NCBI GenBank assembly: GCA_021795585.1
Contig: JAJYPE010000003.1
Span: forward strand, 1-35,662
Source: Actinomycetes bacterium
GTDB lineage: Bacteria; Actinomycetota; Acidimicrobiia; Acidimicrobiales; Acidimicrobiaceae
Reading direction: 5' to 3'
Length of the DNA: 35,662 nucleotides
The notes below the pieces were generated by a model that worked only from the letters and a program-made list of their open reading frames with translations, was not told where the DNA came from and did not search any database. Position numbers and translations under genes: made by a program. Within the stretch, counting starts at the first letter, position 1. Every line of letters starts with the position of its first letter. Positions 17,915 through 27,523 of the stretch are shown here, piece by piece.

Positions 17915-19288
17915 TCAGCCAAGGCGCACCCTCCTCAAATCCGCCGAAAACGGCTCAAGAGAGCCCCCGCTCGCCAGCTCCGCAATCCCCGCCAGTAGGC
18001 CGTCGGCCAGCTCCTCTCCCACACACCCAACCAGCAGGCGGCGCGGTTTGGAGCGGACTTCGGGGTCAAGGAGTGCCATTGGCCCATCGCCCCTGGGCAA
18101 CGACCAGGCAGCACGCAGAACGCGCCCCGAGAACAGGTGAACTTCCACCTGTGCAGGTCGCCCGGCAGGATATCCGCCATCCATCTCGGGAGTTGTGGAG
18201 ATGTGCACGCGCTTTGCCAATTCGGTAGCCCCGGCATCCTCTATCGCACCCTCTGGAAGCGAGGCCTCGTCCAGGTGCCCGTGTACAAGCGCCGAGGCGA
18301 CCAGAAAGGGAAGCGAAAATCTGGCGCACAGATCATTTGCGGGCGCGGGGTCATCGAACGTCGCGGCGCCCGAATACGTCAGGACGAATACCTTGTCCAC
18401 GGACTCAGGGTCAATTATCGTCTGCGATCCGAGCGAAGCAGCCGCATCTATCGCTCCGTGCAAGTGTGCACAAGCAGGATGGATTTTAACGTATCCACCG
18501 GTTATCAAGTACTCTTTCCAGCTCCCATTCTGATCCAGGGATAAGGGAATTACCGAGGAATCGAAGTCTGCAGCGCTTCGAGTTATCCAGTGGCGTTCGA
18601 AGACGTCCTTTTCGGCGTCGAATCCGGCCACCGCTGCGTAGGCGGCCATGACGGACTCCTGACAGGCCGAAGCCAGGGCAAGATGAGAGGCGCTAGCGCC
18701 TGCAAAGACAGTTTCGGCGTCGAAGGCCTGTGGGGCATACCCGGCAATGCGAATCGCCGATCGGATCACCTCCGCATTCCCGCCACTCAGAAGATGGGCG
18801 CCGGCCGCCGCCGTCCCCAGCAATGCCCAGGTGCCAATATCATGCACCCCCGGGGGCGTGCCCCTCATGGCGACACCTACGCGAACTCCTGCCTCATACC
18901 CGGCAAGCAGCGCGCTCATCAACGCATATCCGTCGGCACCCGACTCCTCGCCCAGGGCAAGCAGCACCGGCACCAGATGGGAGGCGGGATGGCCCCTCGC
19001 CAGTCGATGACCTTCCTGGAGCTGCTCGGCGGCAACACCCAACGCGTTGCAGTAGGCGGCCGCAGCCGCGGATACTCCACGACCCTCGCCGATGAGGGTA
19101 GCTGCACCAGCGCCCTTGCCGGCGACTCTCCGCATGGCCGTCACGTCACGCCTGGCTCCCCCGGACACGATCGTGGACAGAACGTCGGCCACGAGGAACT
19201 CCGCGCGCTCGCGCACCTCGGCCGGAGCCGACTCGAAGCGCGTCCGCGCCACGGCCTCCGCCAACATGCCCACAAGCCCGCTGTTCAC
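17915..19288 (-). CDS. MmgE/PrpD family protein (copy 2)
   Basis: VNSGLVGMLAEAVARTRFESAPAEVRERAEFLVADVLSTIVSGGA, YCNALGVAAEQLQEGHRLARGHPASHLVPVLLALGEE, VKIHPACAHLHGAIDAA. Start GTG immediately after the IclR stop. Confidence 0.85.
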   Translation of the reverse strand: MNSGLVGMLAEAVARTRFESAPAEVRERAEFLVADVLSTIVSGGARRDVTAMRRVAGKGAGAATLIGEGRGVSAAAAAYCNALGVAAEQLQEGHRLARGHPASHLVPVLLALGEESGADGYALMSALLAGYEAGVRVGVAMRGTPPGVHDIGTWALLGTAAAGAHLLSGGNAEVIRSAIRIAGYAPQAFDAETVFAGASASHLALASACQESVMAAYAAVAGFDAEKDVFERHWITRSAADFDSSVIPLSLDQNGSWKEYLITGGYVKIHPACAHLHGAIDAAASLGSQTIIDPESVDKVFVLTYSGAATFDDPAPANDLCARFSLPFLVASALVHGHLDEASLPEGAIEDAGATELAKRVHISTTPEMDGGYPAGRPAQVEVHLFSGRVLRAAWSLPRGDGPMALLDPEVRSKPRRLLVGCVGEELADGLLAGIAELASGGSLEPFSADLRRVRLG

Positions 19289-19290
19289 CG

Positions 19291-20082
19291 CTAGCTCCCG
19301 TTCGCCTCGTAAAAAGTGTGCCCCATCTTGGCCGAGACCTTCTTGGTGGTCTCGAGGAGAGCGACAGCGCACTCGTCGACCTCTCCCGCCATCCGCTCGG
19401 ACGGGCCACAGACGCTTATTACGGCGAGGGGCACTCCCCTGTAGTCGAGAATGGGTGCGGCCACCGAGCCGGCGCCGGGCTGACGCTCACCCAAGGAGGC
19501 GGCGTATCCGACCTCGCGAATGTGGTCGAGTTCGCGCTTCAGCACATCTGGATCGGTCTGAGTCATCGGTGTGAGCTTGGGCAGGGGCTCGGCAAGATAG
19601 ACGTCTATCTCCTGCTGGGGCAGGAAGGCGAGAAACGCCTTGGATGAGGCTCCGGCGTGCAGCGGATATGCGACACCAATCTGCACCATCATCAGCACCT
19701 CGCGGTCCGGCATTACCTGATCGACGTAGACACGCGAGCTGCCGGTGCGGATCGAAAGAGTGGCGGTCTCGTTGGTCGAGCGCGAAAGCTCCACAAGCTC
19801 GGGGGCGGCCACCTTGCGCACATCCAGCTTGTTCAGATAGGTCAGGCCCAGGCTCACGACGACGGGGCCCAGCGCGTAGCGATGGCTCACCGGATCCAGC
19901 TCGAGGACACCTTTGTTCTTCAAAGACGACAGAATCCGATGCACCGCCGCCTTGGAAAGACCGAGAGCCTTGGCAATCTCGGTCACCCCCAAGAGCTGCG
20001 TTGGCTGCTCGGAAAAGAGCAGCAGCACATCGGCTGCTCGCTCGACCGTCACTGTCGAGGATCCCTTGGGGCGCTCAGTCAT
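19291..20082 (-). CDS. IclR-family transcriptional regulator
   Basis: TVERAADVLLLFSEQPTQLLGVTEIAKALGLSKAAVHRILSSLKNKGVLELDPVSHRYALG plus IclR effector domain (PGAGSVAAPILDYRGVPLAVISVCGP). Confidence 0.95.
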   Translation of the reverse strand: MTERPKGSSTVTVERAADVLLLFSEQPTQLLGVTEIAKALGLSKAAVHRILSSLKNKGVLELDPVSHRYALGPVVVSLGLTYLNKLDVRKVAAPELVELSRSTNETATLSIRTGSSRVYVDQVMPDREVLMMVQIGVAYPLHAGASSKAFLAFLPQQEIDVYLAEPLPKLTPMTQTDPDVLKRELDHIREVGYAASLGERQPGAGSVAAPILDYRGVPLAVISVCGPSERMAGEVDECAVALLETTKKVSAKMGHTFYEANGS

Positions 20083-20209
20083 CTTGCGCCACCAGCCCTT
20101 TCATCTCCATCAACCTCACCGGCCTCCTGGCGCCGGGCCGCCCCCGGGGCAAGGCAAAGCCTAACCCCGCGGCATTTCCGGCCCCCAAGCAGCTCGAAAT
20201 CCCACGAGC

Positions 20210-20244
20210 GTCCACCAGGGCGCTTCCACGGCGCCCCGGTGGAC
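20210..20244. terminator. Terminator-like hairpin downstream of the ABC substrate-binding gene
   Basis: GTCCACC..GGGCGC-loop-GCGCCC.GGTGGAC, 13 paired bp with a small internal loop, between IclR and the substrate-binding gene; no U-tract. Confidence 0.5.
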
Positions 20245-20265
20245 AATCGAGGTCAGTTGCCCGAA

Positions 20266-21444
20266 CTATTGCAGCGTCGACGCGGGAACCTTCCAGGTGG
20301 AGGAATAGCCCTGCAAGAAGGCGCTTCCGTAACCCTGGCCGGACACAGCCGGCACGCCAAACTCGGTCACATTGGACTTGTCGACTATGCGAGGGATGAT
20401 CTGCTCATTCCCAGGCTTCATCCCGGCCATGATGCGCATTGCCTGATCCAGCCCGGCCGCGGCCACGGCGGAGGTGTTCTCGCCGACGTCCATGGAGACG
20501 ATGTTTCCGGTGCGGATCATGTCAATGATCGCCGGCGTGCCGTTGAAGCTGGCCACGTGCACCTGTCCAACCTTGTTGGCAGCCGTGATCGCCGGGGCGA
20601 TGAAGAGGGCCATAGAGTCGAAGACCGGCAGGATGTAGTTGATATTGGGGTCACCGGCGAGCGATCCCTCGACGGTGGTCTGCAACTTGGTTGCCCAGTC
20701 GACGGGGTTCACGTTGACCGCACTCACCTTGCAGCTCGGGCAAACTTTGGACATCTCCTGGTTGACGCCGTTCTGAACCGCCTGGGAGCTGACGTCTGCG
20801 TTGGAGGTCACCACCAACACGTCGGCCTTGCCCTGGGTCTGTGCCACTGCCCAGGCCGCCATCAGCTCGCCGGCCAGCTTGAACGGTGCGAATGTGTAGG
20901 CCGCAACGTACGGATCGGTTGGCTGGCTTGGATCGCGCTCGTTGGTGTCCACCGTCGGAATACCGGCTGCCTTGGCTGCCTGCACCTGTGGCGCGAGCAT
21001 CTCAGGTGGAATACCGGCCAAGAGGTCGATCACATTCGCCTTCTGGCTGATCGCCTGGTTCATGCCTTGGACCCACTGGGACTGCTGCTGCTGGTTGGTG
21101 TAGTCGACGTAGTTGATGCCCAACTTTTTCGCGTACTGCCCCATAACCTGGTCAACGGTGTTGACGAATGGGACGCTCGAGTTGGCCGGGATGCTGAAGA
21201 TCGTCTTGCCGGCAAGCTTTGTTGCGTCGAAGCTGGGCCCCGGGGAAACGAACTTCGGGTCTGCGGTGTATTGGTTGATAAATGACTGCGCCGCCGAGAC
21301 ATTGCCTCCCGGCGCGGCCGTGGTGGCGGAACCACCCGTGGTGGTTGTGGACGACGACGATCCGCTGCCGCAAGCGGCTGCGAGCATCCCAAGGGTCCCC
21401 AACGCCATGGCGGCGCGGAATGCGCCTTTCTTTCCTGCTCTCAT
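20266..21444 (-). CDS. ABC transporter substrate-binding lipoprotein (ribose/sugar type)
   Basis: Lipobox-like LGMLAAACGSGSSSS; periplasmic-binding-protein I fold features (AKKLGINYVDYTNQQQQSQWVQGMNQAISQKANVIDLLAGIPPEMLAPQVQAAKAAGIPTVDTNERD). Confidence 0.88.
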   Translation of the reverse strand: MRAGKKGAFRAAMALGTLGMLAAACGSGSSSSTTTTGGSATTAAPGGNVSAAQSFINQYTADPKFVSPGPSFDATKLAGKTIFSIPANSSVPFVNTVDQVMGQYAKKLGINYVDYTNQQQQSQWVQGMNQAISQKANVIDLLAGIPPEMLAPQVQAAKAAGIPTVDTNERDPSQPTDPYVAAYTFAPFKLAGELMAAWAVAQTQGKADVLVVTSNADVSSQAVQNGVNQEMSKVCPSCKVSAVNVNPVDWATKLQTTVEGSLAGDPNINYILPVFDSMALFIAPAITAANKVGQVHVASFNGTPAIIDMIRTGNIVSMDVGENTSAVAAAGLDQAMRIMAGMKPGNEQIIPRIVDKSNVTEFGVPAVSGQGYGSAFLQGYSSTWKVPASTLQ

Positions 21445-21528
21445 TTGAATATTCCCCTTCCCAGGTCCCCTATGTGGACCCTCTTTGCACTACCCCCGTT
21501 GCCCGGGACATTGGACCTCAGATTTTGG

Positions 21529-22743
21529 CTACTCCCCGCCGGTGCCAAGGACTTCACCTCCGCTTGGTGGAGACTGCGAGGCGATGGCCTTCCCGGGCGC
21601 ACCCGATCCGACCGCACCGACCGCATCTCCCAGTTGCTGTGGTTCCGTCGGCAACTGGGAGGCATCTTTGCGGCGCCTGTTCCGGCGCGTGATCCCCGAG
21701 AGGAGCACGGCGATGACGAGCGCGCCGCCATAGAAGAGCTGCTGCACGAAGGTCTGGACGCCCAGCAGAGCCAGGCCCGAGATCCCCGTGGTCAAGAAAT
21801 AGACCGCCACCAGTGTCCCCCAGGCATTAAAGCGCCCCGGGGAGATAGTGGTCGATCCCAGGAATACAGCCGCAAACGCGGGCAGCAACAGCGTCGTGCC
21901 GGCTGTCGGATCGGCAGAACCGCTGGTGCCCACGTATACCACGCCGGCAAGGGCACCAACGAAGCCCGCAGCCGTGAAAGCAAGGATACGTATCCTCTTG
22001 ACGCGCATGCCGCTCAGGCGGGCCACCTCGCGGCCCCGGCCCACCACCAGGATCCGTCGCCCTGCGGGCGTGAACTCGTAGAAATACCAGATGATCGCTG
22101 CGGCGATTATCAGATAAAAGAACTCCAGCGACAGGCCGCCAAGCCGGTTCACCACCACCATGTTCACCAATGGCTGCGCGATCCCGGATACCGGGGTGGA
22201 GTTGGAGATCCATAGTGTCACCCCATTCACGACCGTCCCCATGCCGAGCGTCACGATAAAGGGGTCGATGCCCGCGCCTACGCAGATGATTCCGTTCAGC
22301 AGGCCTATTGCAGCGCCGACTACCACGGCAATCAGAGCCGCCTGCCACACGTTCATGCCGTGGTTGACGTTCAGGATTGCGACGATCATCCCCGAGAGGG
22401 TAAGGACGCTCGCCACCGACAGGTCGTAATCCCCCGCGCTCAGCGGAATCAGCAGGCCGAGCGAGAGAATTCCCAGCGGCGCCTGCGAGGCCAACAATGT
22501 CTCGAAATTGGACGCGGTCGGAAAGGTCTTCGGCCTGAGCAGGGAGAAGACGATCAGGACGATCACCCAGACGATGATCACACCGTAACGGCGAACGAAC
22601 CCCTCTTGGGCTCGGCGCGGTGCAGTGCTCAAGCTTGCCCTCCCTTTTTCAGCCGCGCGACTCCGCACGGCCGGTTCTGACAAATCCGAGTGCGGCCACA
22701 GCGGGCCCCAAAACTCTGCTGGCGCGCCCCCACTGTCATGCAT
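21529..22743 (-). CDS. ABC transporter permease (RbsC-like)
   Basis: Multi-TM with GLLIPLSAGDYDLSVASVLTLSGMIVAILN, GLLNGIICVGAGIDPFIVTLGMGTVVNGVTL, FLGSTTISPGRFNAWGTLVAVYFLTTGISGL. Confidence 0.9.
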   Translation of the reverse strand: MHDSGGAPAEFWGPLWPHSDLSEPAVRSRAAEKGRASLSTAPRRAQEGFVRRYGVIIVWVIVLIVFSLLRPKTFPTASNFETLLASQAPLGILSLGLLIPLSAGDYDLSVASVLTLSGMIVAILNVNHGMNVWQAALIAVVVGAAIGLLNGIICVGAGIDPFIVTLGMGTVVNGVTLWISNSTPVSGIAQPLVNMVVVNRLGGLSLEFFYLIIAAAIIWYFYEFTPAGRRILVVGRGREVARLSGMRVKRIRILAFTAAGFVGALAGVVYVGTSGSADPTAGTTLLLPAFAAVFLGSTTISPGRFNAWGTLVAVYFLTTGISGLALLGVQTFVQQLFYGGALVIAVLLSGITRRNRRRKDASQLPTEPQQLGDAVGAVGSGAPGKAIASQSPPSGGEVLGTGGE

Positions 22744-24343
22744 CCTCCAGTAGGGCGGCGGCCTTGGAAAGGTCCGCACTCCGGCGCATTCCGAGATAAG
22801 CGCCCTGCGCAATGGCATCGACGGAGATGTCCGCGCCCTCGATCCGCTCCACAACTCTCCCCTCGGAGATGACCATCACCCGGTTGGAGATGCCGGCCAC
22901 CTCCTCCCAGTCGGCACTGGCGTAAATGACAGCCGCGCCTCGTGCTGCGGCGCCGCGCACCAGCTCGTAGATGCGCTGGCGGGCGCCGATATCCACTCCC
23001 TGGGTGGGTTCGTTCAAAAGCACATAGAGCGGATCTGTCTGCAGCCATTTGGCGAGGACCGCCTTCTGCTGGTTTCCGCCCGAGAGCAAGCCCATCGGCA
23101 TGGAGGGTTCGGCCGGCGCCACAGCGTATTTCTCCAGGACCTCCTTGCATGCGTTGGTCAGGCGCCGCAAGCGGAGGCGGCCCTTCTCGAAGGATTTTGC
23201 CAACACGGGTTGCATCACGTTCTCACGCAACGAGAGATCGGGGACGATCGATTCGCGGAGGCGGTCGGAAGGTACGTAGACCATGGAAAGACCGAGCGCC
23301 TTGTCAGGGCTCATTGCCTCCAAGGCGATGGACCTGCTGCCTAGTCGGCAAGTTCCGGATTCGGCGCGCCGCGCGCCCCAGAGATACTCGACCACCAGCT
23401 CCCACCCGGATCCGACGATTCCGGTGACTCCGACGATCTCGCCGGGATGCACAGTCAGGGAGACATCGTCCAGCAGGTCGCCCGTAAGCCCTTGGATCTC
23501 GAGGGAAGCCCCACCGGCGGGAGCCACGGGGAGCGTCTCGCGGCGTGCCGGACGCGATATGACCTCGGCTCCTCGCCGGCCGGTGACGATCAGGCTGACG
23601 AGGTCGTCGTGCGTCAGCTCGGACCTGGGCGCGTCCTCCACCACTCGCCCGTCGCGCAAAACGGTGACGGCGTCGCAAACGTTCAGAACCTCGTTGATGT
23701 CGTGGGAGACGAATATGACTCCAGAACCCTCCGCCGCAATGGCCCGGAGCAGGTCGTACATGCCCTCCCGGCCTGCTCGGTCAAGAAAAGTGGTCGCCTC
23801 GTCAAGGACTAGAACTCCGGGATGGTCCGCCTGCTTGGCGCTGCGGAGCTGCAGAACGGCGCGAACGATGGCCACCTGCGCCTGCTCCACGGGTCGCAGC
23901 ACCGAGAGCTTGGCAGCAGGGTCGAGGTCCAGCCCGAACTGTTCGAAAATCTCTTTAGCTTTGGTGCGCTCAGCGCGCCAGCCAATGTAGCGCCGGTGAT
24001 CATTGGCGAACTCGGTCAGGAGCAGGTTCTCGAGCACGCTCAGATCTCCGAGCACGCCAAGGTCCTGGTGGACGAATGCCACACCGAAAGCAGTGATCTC
24101 GCCAGGGCGCAAGGCACGTGTGAGCTCCTTGCCGGGCAGCTCAAGCAGCCACGAAAGGTCCTGGGAGTGGTAGCCGGCCAAACACTTGATCAGCGTCGAC
24201 TTGCCGGAGCCGTTCTGGCCCACCAGGCCCCGAATCTCGCCATAGGCGACCGACAGTGAAACGTCGTCCAACGCCGGGGACGCCCCGAAGTACTTGGTCA
24301 GATTTCGGATGGACAGCAACGGCCCGGAGGAAGCCTGGGTCAT
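22736..24343 (-). CDS. Sugar-type ABC transporter ATP-binding protein (tandem ATPase)
   Basis: LTKYFGASPALDDVSLSVAYGEIRGLVGQNGSGKSTLIKCLAGY; second half MGLLSGGNQQKAVLAKWLQTDPLYVLLNEPTQGVDIGARQRIYEL. Confidence 0.93.
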   Translation of the reverse strand: MTQASSGPLLSIRNLTKYFGASPALDDVSLSVAYGEIRGLVGQNGSGKSTLIKCLAGYHSQDLSWLLELPGKELTRALRPGEITAFGVAFVHQDLGVLGDLSVLENLLLTEFANDHRRYIGWRAERTKAKEIFEQFGLDLDPAAKLSVLRPVEQAQVAIVRAVLQLRSAKQADHPGVLVLDEATTFLDRAGREGMYDLLRAIAAEGSGVIFVSHDINEVLNVCDAVTVLRDGRVVEDAPRSELTHDDLVSLIVTGRRGAEVISRPARRETLPVAPAGGASLEIQGLTGDLLDDVSLTVHPGEIVGVTGIVGSGWELVVEYLWGARRAESGTCRLGSRSIALEAMSPDKALGLSMVYVPSDRLRESIVPDLSLRENVMQPVLAKSFEKGRLRLRRLTNACKEVLEKYAVAPAEPSMPMGLLSGGNQQKAVLAKWLQTDPLYVLLNEPTQGVDIGARQRIYELVRGAAARGAAVIYASADWEEVAGISNRVMVISEGRVVERIEGADISVDAIAQGAYLGMRRSADLSKAAALLEDA

Positions 24344-24996
24344 GTCGCGGCCCCGAGCCGATAAGCCAGGCCGAGCACCTCTAGAGCCATCTCGGTGGGA
24401 TCGAGCACGGCCACACCCTCCAGCACGCGGTTCTCGATATCAACTGCTGAGCAGCCGTTCAAAAGAGCGGTGACACCTCGGTCCGCGAGCTTGCGCGCGA
24501 TTGGGGCCATGGACTCGTTCCAACCCACGCCCTCGGCAACGAAGCAGAAGTCAATGTCCAGCACCTCGCGGCCCACAAGCACCGACGAGAAGCCATAGGC
24601 GGCAATCTTCTCCTCCAGGACCCGGCCGATCACGTCATTACGCGTGACCGCGGCGAAGGCTCGCCCCAGCGAATAAAGATGCCCTGCCGCAAGTCGTAGT
24701 ATGCCGTAGGCAGGGACCGGCGCGTCGGCGGCCTTATCCAAGCCCGGATCGAGGACGCAGTCGGGAAGCACCGCGTCAAAGTGCTCGGAACTCGTACGAG
24801 CGATCTCCTCCCAAGTGAGCCTCTCAGAGGCCGCGATCTCCTCGAAGGAGTCGAAGCGGAGCGGCGCATCCTCGCCTTGGAGGTTGACGAGGACGATCTC
24901 CATTCCCGGCGCGGCGAGCGCGGAGTAGCGTGCCTGGCGACGCACCATCTCCTCGTCGTCCAGGCGAAGCGGGGCAATGGTCTTGACTCTCAGCAC
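24340..24996 (-). CDS. Aspartate/glutamate/hydantoin racemase-like protein
   Basis: VKTIAPLRLDDEE...; two candidate catalytic cysteines LPDCVLDPGLD and ALLNGCSAVD. Start GTG overlaps upstream gene region. Confidence 0.7.
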   Translation of the reverse strand: MLRVKTIAPLRLDDEEMVRRQARYSALAAPGMEIVLVNLQGEDAPLRFDSFEEIAASERLTWEEIARTSSEHFDAVLPDCVLDPGLDKAADAPVPAYGILRLAAGHLYSLGRAFAAVTRNDVIGRVLEEKIAAYGFSSVLVGREVLDIDFCFVAEGVGWNESMAPIARKLADRGVTALLNGCSAVDIENRVLEGVAVLDPTEMALEVLGLAYRLGAAT

Positions 24997-24997
24997 T

Positions 24998-26407
24998 TCA
25001 AACCTCCAAGTTCTCGGCCTCGAGTGCGGCCGCTGCGCGCAGTCCGGAGAGTGACCCTCGAACAGGGGTTCCACCAGACAGCAGCAGCTCGGTCGCTTCA
25101 GAAGCCCGCGCCGCCAGCTCGGGCCCGAGCAGCCGCTCGGCCTTGGCCTCTATCGCCCCCTGATCAAGCGGCCGGTACGCAGAATCGCCGACCGGGTTCT
25201 CCGCCTCTAGGACGGTCTTCTCCCCGGACTTCCAGATGATGGTCATACGGGTCATCCTCCGCACAGGAAGCTCCCGGTCAAACTCGGGGTTATGCGCCAC
25301 CTCGACCTTGGCGCCCAGGTCATGGCGCTCTTGAAGGGAGCGCTGCTCAAGTCCAAAGTCGACGGGAAGGCAGTGGCCCACCCCGAGAGCGGTTGCCACG
25401 ACGCAGGGGATCGAGAACATGGCGGCAAGCCGGGTGGGCCATTCCAGTGAGCGCAAGCCGGCCCCTAAATGATGCGTCTCCACGAGGATGGAATCGAGGT
25501 CCTCACTCCGGACTTCTCCACGCTCCGCGAAGATGCCTAGGGCCAGGTCAGCCGCGGGGTGGGTGTACGAGCATGACGAATGGATCTTGAAGTAGCCACT
25601 GTCCAGGAACCAGCTGCGAGCGAGCCCATCGAGAAGCACCTGGGCGTCGATGTCGCCCAGGATTCCGCCCAGCGACTCGGCCGCTGGTGCGAAGATCGGC
25701 GTGTTCCCGCTGCCTGCCGCCACCGCGGCCGCCCAGATGCCCGACGCGTTGGAGGCACCGACCCATGCATTGCGGATCCACATCCCGTTGGTTGCGACAC
25801 TGAATGGCGTGGCGAGGGCGAGGGCGCCGGCATTGTCGATGGCCGCGGCGATGCCCTGGGCATCCGCACCCATCAGCTTGGCCGCCGCGGCTGCAGCTCC
25901 GACGGCGCCCCAGTTGCCGTGTGGATGCACCCCCGGCTTCAGACGTACCGCCGCGCCAAAACGGCTGGCGACCTCGTGCCCGGCCACGAAGGCCGAGAGC
26001 GCCTCGGGCGCACCCGCGCCGAGTTCCTCAGCAAGGGCCAGGACGGCGGGAAGAACATGCGCACTGGCGTGACCACGAATGCTCTTGTTCCCTTCGTCGA
26101 GCTCCAGCGCAACCATTGCCGTTCCGTTCAGCCAGGCGGCATCAACCACCCCGAACCGCTTCGCGGACCCGAAAACGCTCGACCTCCCGTCGGGTGCCGG
26201 AAGCGCATTGGCGATGGCTCGGGACTCGGGGAGGAGTCCGCCGGACACCATAACGGCCAGGGAGTCATGCAGCACCTTGCGCAGCGACGCCAGCGTCGGC
26301 TTCCCCAAATCGGTGAGCGAAAAATCAGCGGCAAATGAGCCAAGGCGCTCGATGGCATCCCTGATGCCAGCCACGTCCGCCCTCATCTGCCGCTCCTCGG
26401 CGCCCAC
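24998..26407 (-). CDS. MmgE/PrpD family protein (copy 3)
   Basis: WLNGTAMVALELDEGNKSIRGHASAHVLPAVLALAEELGAGAPEALSAFVAGHEVASRFG, GVHPHGNWGAVGAAAAAAKLMG, FKIHSSCSYTHPAADL. Confidence 0.9.
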   Translation of the reverse strand: MGAEERQMRADVAGIRDAIERLGSFAADFSLTDLGKPTLASLRKVLHDSLAVMVSGGLLPESRAIANALPAPDGRSSVFGSAKRFGVVDAAWLNGTAMVALELDEGNKSIRGHASAHVLPAVLALAEELGAGAPEALSAFVAGHEVASRFGAAVRLKPGVHPHGNWGAVGAAAAAAKLMGADAQGIAAAIDNAGALALATPFSVATNGMWIRNAWVGASNASGIWAAAVAAGSGNTPIFAPAAESLGGILGDIDAQVLLDGLARSWFLDSGYFKIHSSCSYTHPAADLALGIFAERGEVRSEDLDSILVETHHLGAGLRSLEWPTRLAAMFSIPCVVATALGVGHCLPVDFGLEQRSLQERHDLGAKVEVAHNPEFDRELPVRRMTRMTIIWKSGEKTVLEAENPVGDSAYRPLDQGAIEAKAERLLGPELAARASEATELLLSGGTPVRGSLSGLRAAAALEAENLEV

Positions 26408-26409
26408 GG

Positions 26410-26826
26410 CTACGATTCGCCTTGAAGGTCCAGGAACGACGGGGGTAGATAACCGTTTCTGTCGCTGACGACGGAGTCGGTGATCAGGTAGAAGCGGAAG
26501 GCCGTGCGGCCCGCGGGCCCACGCGACGACGGTACGGGGTGCGCCTCAAACCACTTGAGGTAAGCCTGGTAGGCCTCCATATCGGCGAATTCCATCTCAG
26601 CTATCCGGTAGAAGGTGAGCTGGCCGTCCGAGGTTGCGGATCCGTCGCTCGCCCTGCCCACCGGACCCAGGACCTTGTTGAAGGAGAGACGGTCGACGTG
26701 TGGATTGGCAAGGATGTCTGGCACGTGGATGTCGAAAAGCCAGTGCTCGTAGTCCTCTTCGGACACCCCTTCCACAATGTCGTAGCCCAGGATGGTTTTG
26801 ACGCTCAAAGCTCCCCCACCTTCCAA
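26410..26826 (-). CDS. EthD/dimeric alpha-beta barrel-like small protein
   Basis: VKTILGYDIVEGVSEEDYEHWLFDIHVPDILANPHVDRLSFNKVLGP...ADMEAYQAYLKWFEAHPVP. Start may instead be the GTG at 26802. Confidence 0.6.
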   Translation of the reverse strand: MEGGGALSVKTILGYDIVEGVSEEDYEHWLFDIHVPDILANPHVDRLSFNKVLGPVGRASDGSATSDGQLTFYRIAEMEFADMEAYQAYLKWFEAHPVPSSRGPAGRTAFRFYLITDSVVSDRNGYLPPSFLDLQGES

Positions 26827-27374
26827 GTAAAGGACTCCGCGCCGGTGCCAAAGCCTTCAACGCGCACTTGAACGGGCTGTATAACGATGCCCAACAGCTC
26901 CTCTAACACGTTTTCCCGATCCCTCTGTGGCGCCTTGGTCAACCCTTTGCCCCTCTGAATTGCCGTCCGGGTGATGAAAGTCTCCAGAAGCTCGCCGTCA
27001 CTCATGAAACGTGCGGTTCCGCGAAGGAAGACTGCTCGAGGGATCGTCAGGCCCCAGTCGTAGACGTGCGGCCGGTCGTTCACCGAATCAGCCGCGGGCT
27101 CGCCCAGCCAAAGAATCTCGACGTTTGGATTGCGCTGTAGTTGGCCGATCCGCCTGTGCACCTTGCGCTGCACCAGGGTGGCGCTCCAGTCCGGATTCAG
27201 CACTGCCACCATGGTCCGCCCGACTGGGAAGCCCTCCCGATTGACGGTGTAAACCTGCGCGAATCCTGCTTCTTGGACTACGAAGCGCATCGCGGCCTCT
27301 GCTACCTCAGCCAGCGGGCGGACCGGAACATCTTCCCTGGGGCGCTCGTTGCGTTGGATCTTCACAGCGTGCAC
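26805..27374 (-). CDS. Pyridoxamine 5'-phosphate oxidase-fold (FMN-binding) protein
   Basis: GFAQVYTVNREGFPVGRTMVAVLNPDWSATLVQRKVHRRIGQLQRNPNVEILWLGEP. Confidence 0.75.
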   Translation of the reverse strand: MHAVKIQRNERPREDVPVRPLAEVAEAAMRFVVQEAGFAQVYTVNREGFPVGRTMVAVLNPDWSATLVQRKVHRRIGQLQRNPNVEILWLGEPAADSVNDRPHVYDWGLTIPRAVFLRGTARFMSDGELLETFITRTAIQRGKGLTKAPQRDRENVLEELLGIVIQPVQVRVEGFGTGAESFTWKVGEL

Positions 27375-27398
27375 CCCCAGAACACTCTTGGAATCTTT

Positions 27399-27414
27399 GT
27401 ACCGATAATCGGAA
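27399..27414. promoter_or_regulatory. Operator-like palindrome copy 1 (GTACCGATAATCGGAA)
   Basis: Palindromic core CCGAT-A-ATCGG; near-identical copy at 27524-27540 in the same divergent intergenic region. Confidence 0.5.
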
Positions 27415-27466
27415 TTACTGTTCCGCTAAATACTTTTAGCACTCCCGCAACCGTTGCGCAAGGAGT

Positions 27467-27487
27467 TTGCGGAACAGTGTTCCGCAA
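27467..27487. promoter_or_regulatory. Perfect 21-bp palindrome, IclR-operator-like
   Basis: TTGCGGAACA-G-TGTTCCGCAA; half-site TGTTCCGC also at 27419-27426. Confidence 0.6.
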
Positions 27488-27523
27488 GTCTCGCCTACAC
27501 CCTTTTGCTAAAGTCGGAAAGCA

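Noticed and set aside
19657-21285. 542-aa plus-strand ORF antisense to IclR and the substrate-binding gene
   Set aside because: H/G/R/V-rich translation with no family features; antisense to well-supported genes.
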